DNA from: Austropuccinia psidii
Taxonomy: Eukaryota > Basidiomycota > Pucciniomycetes > Pucciniales > Sphaerophragmiaceae
Assembly: GCA_023105745.1 (NCBI GenBank)
Contig: JALGQZ010000001.1
Coordinates: forward strand, 47,181,662-47,245,661
Length of the DNA: 64,000 bases
Reading direction: 5' to 3'
The notes beneath the pieces were generated by a model. It saw nothing but the letters and a program-made list of their open reading frames with translations, had not been told where the DNA came from and ran no database searches. Shown here in pieces: positions 37,716 to 48,432 of this stretch. The position numbers and the translations under genes were made by a program. Within the stretch, counting starts at the first letter, position 1; every line of letters starts with the position of its first letter.

Positions 37716-38099
37716 TAATATCCAAGTGTTTTGTGAATGATTCACTTGGATATTATTGTGTTTTTATATAAACACATCAAATTTATTAAATTATAATAAA
37801 TTTGATTTGTTATTATAAATATTATAAATAATATTTATTATAACACTTGATATTTGATTCAAATATCAATTAATTACAAGTTTTCACGTTTTAAAGGAAA
37901 TATTTAATTAAAATATTCCTTATAAATAATAAAAAATTATTTTATTATTTAATATTTATTAATTATTTATTAATAAATGTTTCTATATTAATTTTCACGC
38001 ACTTTGGTGAAAAATAATAGTAAAATAAATAATATACTGTTTGTATATTATTATTTATATTGAAATTTAAATAATACTGTTGTATTATTATTAAATTTC
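37716..38099 (-). repeat. D leader: series of inverted repeats
   Basis: The 0.8-kb AT-rich leader between PBS and exon 1 holds seven consecutive hairpin-forming repeats: 37716-37728/37743-37755 (13 bp, perfect), 37757-37763/37770-37776, 37776-37788/37794-37806 (13 bp, perfect), 37809-37844 (16 bp, one mismatch), 37847-37856/37860-37869 (10 bp), 38028-38037/38043-38052 (10 bp) and 38062-38099 (with a 2-nt bulge). No gene is seen. Confidence 0.7.
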
Positions 38100-38335
38100 G
38101 TGGAAATTATTGCAATATAATAAAAAGGAGGATTTGTACTCCTACTCTCAACAAAAATATTTTGTAATATATATTTTTGGAGGAAATAAATTTGTATATA
38201 TAATATATGATGCTAAAAAAATGATAATAATATAAAATAAATTAGAAATTTTACTCACTTTTAGTAAAATACCTTGTAAATATCTGAATTTTACGCCTAA
38301 TTCAGTTCAAAACACGTCCAATAAGGTTGAAAAAC

Positions 38336-38351
38336 CACGGCCAGGCCCCCA
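38336..38351 (-). promoter_or_regulatory. D primer binding site
   Basis: TGGGGGCCTGGCCGTG, three bases after the 5' LTR end; identical to the G site although their LTRs are unrelated. Confidence 0.78.
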
Positions 38352-38354
38352 AAA

Positions 38355-39861
38355 TGTCAGGGTGAGTCTATATAGTAGCTATAAAATGTAAATACAAGCT
38401 AGTATTATGACTGTGACACGTCAAAAACAAATAATAAATTAAATCTTCAGGTCCTACTGCTACGTGGTAACAGTGGTGATGAGTCTATTGAGGACCTGGG
38501 TTGCAATGCTCTAATATCTTTGACTGTGAAGAAACACTACAATAATTATATTCTAATTATATCTTTAATAATTCTAAGGACACTAATGATGGATAACAGT
38601 CTTGTCACATAAGAATATAGGTAAAGTAAGATAAGATGATGGGTTTTTGAGGGAAAAAAAACCCTTCTTTTTATATCTTTCAAGACTGTCAAGAGTTATT
38701 AACTCTTCACACGTCAGATGAGTGAAAATTTTCACTCCAATGGTCAGTCTGTGGTTCTGGATCCTCAATTCTCACGTCAGTAGAGGCAGAATTGTGGTTT
38801 TGGAACCACAAATGATCATTCTGGATCAATACAGGGTGAAAAAACTTTTCACCTGCCACGTCAGCACTTGGATGACGTTGTTCTGGTGTCTGTATGATCA
38901 ATACTAGTCATTCTGGGCGGTTTTAAGCTTTGAACAACCATTATTTTGAGAATCAAGACAGTACTGGTTGGTACAGGTTTGGTACAGGCCAGTATTGGTC
39001 AAAATACTTCCAACCAAGATATCTTAGTCAGTTTTTGAGATATCAAGAAACCAAGAGCACAGAATTGAAGGGCTTAATGAGCTCTTCAATTTGGTATGCT
39101 TCATGTTTACCCTTCTTTCAAATAGCAAAAGTTATAAGGGTTTTAAGTTTTTGGATATATTTTTGTACATCAGTATGAGGCTTCAAAAACTTCCATGCCA
39201 GATATCTTCTTCAATTTGGAAGATATCTGTATTCTGATGATACAGTTTTGTAGGGCTTGATTAGCTCTACAGTTTGGTCTATTACACTGTACAGTTGTAT
39301 GAGTGTATGCCAAATATACAGGGGTTTGTTTACTTTCTTGTTTTCAGAATATCTGTATTTGTGGTTGTTAAACCTTTGAACCAAGATCCCTCAGTCAATT
39401 TAAGAGATACAGAGGTCTAATGTATCTAAAATTAAAGCTCTTGTTTATATCTTTAATTTGGTTATACTTTTGTACAGTTTTGTACAAGCCCTCTTTGACT
39501 TTCAGGGGGGTCTTGGTTTTGAAATAAAAGTCATATGGTATCTCCAGTTGTAGTGGTGTTACAACAACATGGATGATATCATTGTGTAGCTCTCTATGTG
39601 AGCTTTAAGATAAATACCATTTTGGTATATAATAACTTAAATATGCATAAGTTAGATGAGAGGTGAAAATAAGGGTTTTGACCTGTTTATTCTCCTCCAG
39701 GTTTCCTTATTCTGTTTGGATAAGGTTGGTGTTTAATTTAAGAGGATTGTTTTCTCTTATTTATTACCTGTATTGACTATATTTGTTCAATACTTGTCAT
39801 ACCATTATTTATGGTATGTTGGATGTCATGCTAGTGCTCTGTTTTGAGTCACAGGCTGAGA
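38355..39861 (-). repeat. D 5' LTR
   Basis: 1507 bp, colinear with 29760-31266 without any indel, so the two copies can be compared base for base. Outer end mutated to CTGAGA. Confidence 0.95.
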
Positions 39862-39866
39862 TGATT

Positions 39867-39907
39867 AATAGTAATATTATCATCAGTTTCATAGTCAAAT
39901 CTTACAT
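39867..39907 (+). repeat. G 5' LTR, last 41 bp
   Basis: AATAGTAATATTATC ... ATCTTACA, the end of G's 5' LTR beyond D, identical in arrangement to 48228-48268. Confidence 0.93.
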
Positions 39908-39909
39908 TT

Positions 39910-39925
39910 GGGGGCCTGGCCGTGT
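39910..39925 (+). promoter_or_regulatory. G primer binding site
   Basis: TGGGGGCCTGGCCGTG two bases after the LTR. The following 370 bp to exon 1 are very AT-rich and hold no gene; I find no ATG between the LTR end and 40504. Confidence 0.78.
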
Positions 39926-40295
39926 TTTTTTGAACCTTGTACCCTTCATTAATATATTTTTAAGCTCTAAAATATATTAATTTAATATTTTTTTCTTTCA
40001 TTTTAAAGTCAAAATAATTCTTATTTTTGAAATTGTTTTGGAAATCTTTTTCATTGAGGAATTTGGTTTAATTTTATACTGTTTTACACGTGGCTTTTTC
40101 ACATCCAAAAACTTATAAAATTATTCTTTGAGTTACTCTGAATTAATTTTCATTCAAAATCTTAAATTTTAATTTTTTTTCTTTAAAGAGAATAATTTTT
40201 TTTAATATTAAAAAATAATAAAAATTATAAAAAATCTTTTAAAAATATCTTAAAACACAAAAATAATTTCTTTTATCATATTTTTTCTCTTTAAG

Positions 40296-40454
40296 TGTCT
40301 TTAATCAAATACTGTGCAGCTGGTAACAGACTCAGTAAAAGATACATCAATAGTCCTGAATCTTCAGAAGCAGAATCTGAAGACAGTATTGAGGTGCAAA
40401 TTGCTAAAAGAGGCACCTTATTTAATTCTGAAAAGAATAAATTACCATCAAAAG
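40296..40454 (+). CDS. G protein B, first exon (candidate)
   Basis: A 159-nt open stretch without Met: SLIKYCAAGNRLSKRYINSP, then an acidic SSEAESEDS patch. Preceded by TTTTCTCTTTAAG and beginning TG, ending in phase 1 at donor GTGTGT (40455). Acceptor CCAG ending at 40517 gives a 63-nt intron and leads into frame b; AG at 40537 leads into frame a. The TTGAC at about 40493 could be the branch point. Confidence 0.48.
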
Positions 40455-40503
40455 GTGTGTTTTTATCTTTATTTTTACTCTTTATCCTTAAATTGACGTA
40501 AAA

Positions 40504-43500
40504 ATGGTGCATACCAGAAATGGAAGCAACTATTCAGTCCAACCAGATGGGTGTGGACAAGGAAGAGGCAAGACCAAATCCAGAAGTGCCAAGTCTTCCA
40601 CAAGAAAGACACATTTGGAGGATGCCAGAGTTGCCCCCCATTCCCCAAGGTCTGTACCAACAGATTTTGACGTGAATTCAGAGCCTGAACTGATTTATGG
40701 TAATATTTCCAGGGCTGAACCACTTTCAGGTGGCAGAAATAGAAATATATCAATGCCAGTACAGAAACTGGTTCAGAGCAGCCAAGGAAGAGGAGTGGGA
40801 AATCTTCCCAAGCCTTTTGCAGGGGGCCATGAACTCCTACTTACACATCAAGAGCTTTCTGGGTCAGGAGAAGACCATAGAACTCTTAGGAGATTGGACC
40901 CCCCTGTCTTGCAAAGACAAGGTCAAAAAGATAAAGAATTGGTTGAAGAACCAAAGTCTTTTATCAATAGACCAGAAGAAAGAGTTGGAAATGACTCCAG
41001 CTTTGGAGACAGAGGCACCAGTGGAGTCTACCAGCTCCAAACCAGCTCCAGAAGTGTCCAAGGACAAGCCCAAGGGACCTCAGAAGAAGCAGAAAGGTCC
41101 CAGGAACCATCAAGGCAAAGGAAAAGGCAAATCCAATTGGCACAGACCCTACCCACAAGGGTACAGGATCCCCAAATTGGAGCCTTCAGCTGTGGACAGT
41201 GTCTTCAATATGGCCAGAACTCTGATGGAATTCACAGCCAAGGAGCAGGAAAGGATGAACAGAAACTTTCCACGCAAATAATTGGTGTACAAACTAGTAT
41301 TCATGTAGAAATTGGTAAACTTGATAACAAGTTAACTAAAATTGCATCAGATATAGTTGAATTAAAGAAAAATGACAAGAAATACATTGAATTACACCAA
41401 GTGACAAATGCCAAACTTGACTTAATTACCAATTCTTGCATAAGAATTGAAAACATGTGCCAAGTTCAACATGAGGAAATGGAATATCTTTTTAAAATAA
41501 ATGATCAACTTAAGATTCTACAAGACCATGTCTTGAAGATAGTTGAGAACACCAATCAATTTGCTATACATTTAGCAAAAAGTGACAGTGAAAGGCAAAA
41601 GTTGAAGAATGAGATAATTGCAAGTGTGGAACAAATTCATAATAATCATGAACCACATATGCCAAGACATTCTACACCTTTAACTGAAGAAAAACTCTCT
41701 GTTAAAGAAAGTCTTACACCATTCTTGGGAGAAAATGCCTACTCTGCAAGAGATATTCCCAAAATAGAAGAATGGCCAACATTCTCTGGTGAAGGAGAAT
41801 ACAACCATATTGAATTCATCAGGACTATTGATATGTTGCAAGAAGACTTTAATATACCTGATGACATCATAGTGGGAACATTACACTGTTTGTTTACCAG
41901 AACTGCAAAGAAATGGTATTACAAATTGAGGATTGATCATGGTAAACATGACTGGTCTTGGTGGAAATCTGAAGTGATTACCAAATGGGCTAATAATTCT
42001 TGGAGGTTTAAAATGGAAAATGCTTTTGAAAGTGCCATTTTGAACTCAGAAAAAGACAAACCACTTACTTGGTTCTTCAAACCAAATGACAGACTATCTG
42101 CTTTACACCCAGATATGTCTGACACTATGATTAATATGAAAATATTAAGAAAGTGTGGAGGAGAACTGGAACATGCTATCAAAAGCAGATGTGTGGAACC
42201 TTGTTCAACAGAGGACTACATTAATGCTATGGAAGATATCATTACCAGGAAAAGAATTGGTAAGACTTGGATTAAAAACCCAATAGAGTCCAAAATAGTC
42301 TCAAAGATTCCTAGAGAGGAAAGAAGACCAGAAAGACCTGTCTTGAAGTGTCATAAATGTGGAAGTACTTCACATTTAGCCAACACTTGTCCTAAGAAGA
42401 CAAAGATCAATGAAGTTGAAGTCATTCAAGAAATTCAGTGTACTGAAGAGAAAGAGGAGTCTGATCAAGATTCTGCAGTCTCTGAAGATACACCAGTGGA
42501 GGACTATCCCATTGAGAACATTTCAGCTTTCTTTGAGGTCACAGAAGTCCATACCCACTTGCCACAGTACAGTGAGGATTGCTGCAACCTCATCAATATC
42601 CAAGATGCCAGAATGTGTAAAACAAAACCTGCTAGAGGAAAGGGTTATACTGCTGGGGCATCCTGTATCACATCAGTTCTGATGAGTGATATTGAAGCCA
42701 AAGTAAATTTGGATACAGGGGCATTTTGCACTTGTGTGGGCAAAGATTATCTCCAAATTATACTTCCTGAATGGAAAAACCATCTATTACCAATAGAAGG
42801 TGTACAATTCAGTAGTGCCAGTAACAATATGTACCCCCTGGGCATATTGGACACTAATATTGTATTCCCACATCCAGCAGGAAGTGTAAGAATGAAAACT
42901 GAGATTGTAGTAATGGATAATTGCACATCTCAGCACATCATTCTTGGAAATGATTACTTAAATATTTATGGTATTGATATAAATAACCATAAGGACAGAT
43001 ATTTCACAATTGGAGATAACAAGAGACAAAAATTTGCTTTCTCCAATATGCCAAAACAGATATCTGTAGTATCTTCTGTCAAGGATACTTACAAAGATGA
43101 ATTTGTGACTAATCAACTTGTTGAAGCACAAATTAATCAATCATTGTCACCAAAGATGAGGAATGAACTTATTGATGTATTATATACATACAATAATGCA
43201 TTTGCATCTGATAATGAACCATTAGGCGCTATAAGGGGACATGAAGTTGATATTACTCTTAATATTGACAGACCATCTCCTCCAGTACTTAGAAGACCAG
43301 CTTATCCAGCCAGTCCCAGAGCTAGAGAAGCCTTGGAAAAACATATCCAAGAGTTGATCCAACTTGGTGTGCTAAGGAAAGTAGGCCATAATGAGGAAGT
43401 TGAAGTGACAACACCTGTTATTATTGCATCGCATAATGATAAGTCAAGAATGGTTGGAGTCATCAGAGCATTGAATACCTACACAGTTCCAGATAGGTAT

Positions 43501-46206
43501 CCAATACCTAGAATTCAAGAAACCTTGACTCAATTGTCTAAAGCCAAGTATATAACATCAATGGATGCATTGAAATGCTTCCATCAACATGTTTTGACGC
43601 CTAAAGCTAAGAAATTACTTAGAATTATCACTCACTGTGGTATTTTTGAGTATCTTAGAATGCCATTTGGCATTAAAAATGCTCCATCCCATTATCAAAG
43701 GATGATGAACACCATCCTTCCTACAGAATTTTCTGGAGGATGGCTTATCATTTATATTGATGATATTATCATATGTTCTGATTCATGGTCTTTGCACCTT
43801 GAAAGACTTGCAAGAGTACTTCATAAAGTTGCAGAAGTGAACATGAAAATTTCACTTAAGAAATGCAATTTTGGTTTTGAAGAACTCAAAGCATTAGGAC
43901 ATATTGTTTCTGGTTTAAGCTTGGGTATTGACAAAAACAAAACAGCAGCAGTGTTACTTAAACCAATACCCCAGAATAAAAAAGAAATGATGTCTTTTCT
44001 TGGATTTGCCAGTTACTATAGGCAACACCTGAAAGACTTTGCAATTCTAGCCAAGTCACTTTATAGAATCTGTGATCAACAGACTGTATTTGAGATGACA
44101 CAAGAGAGAATTAAAGCGTAAGAGAAGATAAGGAAAGCACTTACAGAAGCACCTTTACTCCTCATTCCTGACTGGAATATTCCTTTTAAGTTGTACATTG
44201 ATGCATGTGGAGATGGATTAGGGGCAGCCCTACATCAAGTCCAAATTATTGATGACAAACCTACAGAAGGACCAATTTGTTATATCTCAAGACAAATCAA
44301 ACCAACAGAAGCCAGATATGGTGCAAGCCAAATGGAGTGCTTATGTTTGGTATGGGCACTTGAGAAACTACACTATTATCTTAATGGCAGTGTTTTTGAA
44401 GTGATAACTGACTGTAATGCCATGAAATCACTTCTTAACATGAAAACTCCCAACAGACATATGTTGAGATGGCAAATAGCCATTCAATAATATAGAGGAA
44501 ACATGACTATAGTTCATAAAGCAGGAAACATTCACAATAATGCTGATGGACTTAGTAGATGGGCTTTAGCCAACACTCCTGATAACCCAGCTTATGTACC
44601 TTTGGAAGCTGAACCACAGATTCCAATTGAAGGAATTAACATAACTGATATTGGGACTGAATTCTTTGAGGAGGTCAGAGAATCTTATAAACAGGACAAG
44701 AATTGCCATATCTTGACTTCCTTATTGGATAAAGACTGCAAAGATAAATCTTTAGTTAATGCACTTGATGAAGTTTGGAAAAATTCCTATTCTGAAGGAA
44801 GATTTCACTTATTTGATGGAATCATTTACCACAGAACAAAACATTCTTGTGTTATGACATTGTGCAGTAGATTACTTATCAATACCATTCTTCATGAATG
44901 TCATGATAGTATCTACTCTGGACACCTGTCAGAAGACAGAACACTTGAAAAAGTGAAGAACTGTGCATGGTGGCCATCTTGGAGAAGAGAAACCATTGAA
45001 TATTGCCATACCTGTGACAGATGCCAAAAAGCAAAGAGGAGTACAGGCAAGAAATTTGGACTTATGATCCATATTCAAGAACCAAAATCCCCATGGGAAG
45101 TTGTTCACATGGATTGGGTCACAGCACTTCCTTCAAGTGGTGACAAAGGTTATAATGCTTGTTTAGTCATTGTAGACAGATATAGCAAAACTCCCATATT
45201 CTTACCATGTCATAAAGATGACACTGCTATGGATACAGCTCTTCTTTTATGGAGTAGAGTTATTTCTCATACAGGGTTATTTAAGAATATCATAAGTGAC
45301 AGAGACCCCAAGTTCACATCTGCACTTTGTACCAATCTTCATAGATTGTTTGGGACTAAGTTATCATTCTCTACAGCATATCACCCTCAAACAGATGGGC
45401 TAGCAGAGAGGATGATTCAAACTTTAGAAGACATGATCAGGAGATTTTGTGCTTATGGATTAGAATTCAAAGACTCAGATGGCTTTACCCATGACTGGTG
45501 CACTCTGATACCTGCATTAGAATTGGCATACAAGACATCAGTCTATTCTTCCACAGGACAAACTCCTGCTATGTTAGAAAAAGGATGGAATCCAAGACTC
45601 CCAGCAGACACACTGAGGAAAGACTTGATTGACATTAATCCTAAAGCTTCCAGCTTCAAATTAATGCTTGATAAAGTAAAACACCACCCAAAACAAAGTA
45701 TGGATGATGCTTTTGATTATGCAAAACAGAAGTGGTACAAGAGTCATAAAGTACCAGACTTCAAAGTAAGGGACTTAGTTCTAGTTTCAACCTTGAATTT
45801 TCATGATATCAAAGGCCAAAAGAAACTTAAAGATTCTTATGTAGGACCTTTTGTTATTGTTGCTTTACGTGGAACCAATGCAGTTCAAGTGGAATTGAGT
45901 GGTGAATTAGAAAATAAACACCCCAAATTTCCAGTCAGCTTGATAAAACCTTATCAACCAGCTGATAAAGAATTGTTTCCTTTAAGAAACCCAACTCCTT
46001 TAACTGTACCACCTGTGGAACAGAATGAAGACAAAAAGATAAAGAAAGTCATTAAAGAAAGGAGACTTAGGGGTAAAAATCAAAGAGAATATCTTGTCAG
46101 ATATAGAAGTCCAGTACATGAAGATGAATGGATGGCAGAATCAGAAATACCTGACTCAGATAAACTCTTAAGAATATTTAGACATGAAAGACGGCCACAA
46201 GCCTGA
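40504..46206 (+). pseudogene. gag-pol: G Gag-Pol polyprotein, one frame, two stops
   Basis: One reading frame of 1901 codons from the first ATG after the LTR. Order by residue: Gln/Ser-rich N-terminus (1-255), coiled coil (about 265-390), capsid (about 415-590, [15 protein letters not shown]), zinc knuckle [14 protein letters not shown] (about 616), protease DTGA (about 736), RT with YIDD (codons 43753-43764), RNase H (from about 1230, [10 protein letters not shown]), integrase HHCC (about 1463-1505) and DDE (MDWV about 1535, SDRDPKF about 1599, LAERMIQ about 1636), GPY/F region, chromodomain-like tail [16 protein letters not shown] (from about 1855). Two TAA codons, at 44119-44121 and 44488-44490, are the only breaks. 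All catalytic residues I can check are kept. Confidence 0.93.
40518..41281 (+). pseudogene. G protein B, second exon (frame b)
   Basis: Overlaps the first 260 codons of Gag-Pol in another frame. 40697-41281 is open: [40 protein letters not shown], a Glu/Pro/Lys-rich stretch, [10 protein letters not shown] and [20 protein letters not shown]. The same ordered motifs occur in A1 and A2. Between 40518 and 40697 it has TGA at 40673 and 40691, so in this copy it is broken unless a further intron removes them. Both frames stay open for 195 codons, unusual for chance. Confidence 0.55.
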
Positions 46207-46305
46207 ATATGTCTATAAATGTGCTTTAAAGTACTTGATCTGAGTAATGTAAAGAGGTTGGACAGTGGACATTAAGCCCCTTTGGGGCCTTATTCCTTTA
46301 TCACT

Positions 46306-46346
46306 AATAAAATTGTAGTACAATTTTATTTTTTGGTGGGAGGGAA
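46306..46346 (+). promoter_or_regulatory. G hairpin and polypurine tract
   Basis: Perfect inverted repeat AATAAAATTGTA/TACAATTTTATT with one-base loop (46306-46330), T run, then GGTGGGAGGGAA (46335-46346) at the 3' LTR. A second, GC-rich hairpin AAGCCCC/GGGGCCTT lies just upstream (about 46273-46290). Confidence 0.75.
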
Positions 46347-48268
46347 TGTGAGCCTTGAGGTATATTTTACATACCCAAATAGGCCACAATTATCTTAAAA
46401 AGAAATTTTGAATTATGCATAACTCATAATTCATGCATATATCCAAAATTCATCATTTTCAATTTCAGAAAAGATGAATAACTTGTTTTTGAGTAAGTAA
46501 ATCCATGGATTTTAGACCAGATTTGGATTCTACACAAAAATTCACCTAGGGTAGCTCCATAGGGTGAATAAGTTCAAATTAACTCTTTGAGGTGGTAAAA
46601 TGGAAAATACTTCAATACCACATCATCAATACCACATAAAAGATCCGTGAAAATTTTTGTTTTTCTTAATTTCACGCCAAAATAATGGGAAAGTGAGAAA
46701 TCCCATGTTACATATACACTAAGAATAGTGTTATTCATGTTTTGAGCACTTAATATCATGGTATTCTTACATGGACTTTTGGTACACCCATAGTGGATAT
46801 CTCACTTGAAGCTTAAATTACTATTTTGACGTAAAAATTAGGCAAGGGGGACAAAAGACATCAAAGAGAGCCAGGGTACCCAACTTCTGAGGCCTCAGAG
46901 GCGTGGATAGCTCCAGAGCATGGATCCATGGCTCATCTTGGCCCAATTGGTAAACTAAAACTCTTTGGGAACTTGGTTACCAAGTTACACCTACTGTAAT
47001 CATAAGAAAATAGCAAATAACCTGCTATTTTGATGTGCCAAGGAGGTAATAAGCTACTTAGGCTCCTGTAACCACGTCAATTCTTGATGACTTACCATGA
47101 CTAGACCCTAAAAGAGTAATTAAAACCCTTTTGGGATCCATATTCATTGATTTACCTCATAGCAACCAGCAAAATACTGCTATTTGCAATTCTACGTAGA
47201 ATTGAGGTAAAAAGTTCAAAAATTCATTAAAAATACAATTCTTAATGAATCTTTCTGAAACTTTCAGGACCAATGAAGAACAGTATTATCTATGGTACAG
47301 CCAAAAAGAATTACAGTTTTACTAGTAAAATTAAAAGTTTTTCTTACAGTCCATTTTTGACCATTCTACGTGAAACACTGAATCTTCAAAAATTCACAGT
47401 AATTAAAACCTGTGATGAAATTGGCAATAACATTGATAACTTTGAGAAATCAATGATTATTTTGGAATAAAAGAAGATTTACTGTTGTTACTCCTTTTAT
47501 TCTTAACCATATTGGGGTTAGTAGTCACGTAAAAGCATCAATTAAGTAATTATGATAATCTTACGTGACAACAGATGATTCAATCATTAATCCAAAAAGG
47601 TTTATTGTTTTCTCACTCACTGGGTTTTCAGTTTGCTCCATGGCACGCCTCTGTGAGCTGTTGTTGACTTAAAAGAAGCCTCTTCTTGCTATTTTTTCCG
47701 TATCATCATCTTATCAATTTATTAAATCATTATTACCAACAAGTAAGTATTAGTTAAAGCTATTCTTAAGTGTTTTAAATCTTTCAGAATCAACCAGAAA
47801 GACGTGAAATCATAGAATCCAACTATATATTGCTGTAATACTGTTATAAATCCTTTTGATCCCTTAAATCCACAATTCCACGTCAAATTTCTCTACTCTT
47901 ATCTATCAATAAGTTCTTTGGAGTATTAGTGAGTCATTTATTTTTAATTCTTAAAGTTTTTCTCTAGTAATAGTTTTCTTCAATAATTATCTTTATAATT
48001 ATTCTTGTAAAAGATAATTATATATTAAAATAATTTTATTATTTTAATAAAGAAGTTTTTATTATTAAATTCTTCTTGTAATTGATTCTTGTAGACAATT
48101 ACTGCTCACTGTTATAATCACTAGTAGTGTATAACACGTGAAAGAAATAATTTTATAATTATTTAATTGTGGTTATAATAATTTTTTTATTATTATATTT
48201 CATAAGAACAGACATAGTACTGTTGATTAATAGTAATATTATCATCAGTTTCATAGTCAAATCTTACA
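46347..48268 (+). repeat. G 3' LTR
   Basis: 1922 bp, TGTGAGCCTTGAGG ... ATCTTACA, followed by TSD CTTTT. Uninterrupted, so it shows what the 5' LTR looked like before D. Confidence 0.95.
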
Positions 48269-48273
48269 CTTTT

Positions 48274-48432
48274 AATCTTCCTTGTAAATACAATTTAAAT
48301 AAGTTTTATTTATATCTTTTGGTGTAAGATTATTTATTTTCCTTTTTTTACAATAATTTCTCTTTATTATTTTTTTTTACTAATTGTTAAATTAATATAA
48401 ATAGTATATATATTAATTCATAGCTTTGATAT
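48274..48432 (+). repeat. H LTR, piece between G and E
   Basis: AT-rich 159 bp ending with the TSD GATAT (48428-48432) of E. Same as 54398-54555 in the duplicated copy. Confidence 0.82.

Larger units (their letters stand above)
29760..39861 (-). mobile_element. D: full-length Ty3/Gypsy retrotransposon, youngest datable insertion
   Basis: Minus-strand element of 10,102 bp with LTRs of 1507 bp each, about 24 differences between them by eye (roughly 98.4 % identity), and perfect duplication TGATT (29755-29759, 39862-39866). The outermost base pair of one LTR end changed (CTGAGA for CTGACA). It carries PBS, a long hairpin-rich leader, protein B in two exons, gag, protease, RT, RNase H, integrase and PPT. 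Gag-Pol has four or five breaks; protein B has none. Confidence 0.96.
27878..48268 (+). mobile_element. G: near-intact Ty3/Gypsy retrotransposon, interrupted by D
   Basis: Element of about 10.3 kb once D is removed, with LTRs of 1923 and 1922 bp (about 98 % identical by eye) and perfect duplication CTTTT (27873-27877, 48269-48273). The uninterrupted target is present at 54393-54397, direct proof of the insertion. D lies 41 bp before the end of its 5' LTR. Internal region 39908-46346 holds one Gag-Pol frame with two stops plus protein B. Confidence 0.95.

Noticed and set aside
40670..40712. A second short intron in G frame b (GTGAAT ... TTTCCAG) removing the TGA at 40673
   Set aside because: The splice would lead into frame a, not frame b, and A1 and D need no such intron; so the stops are taken as mutations.
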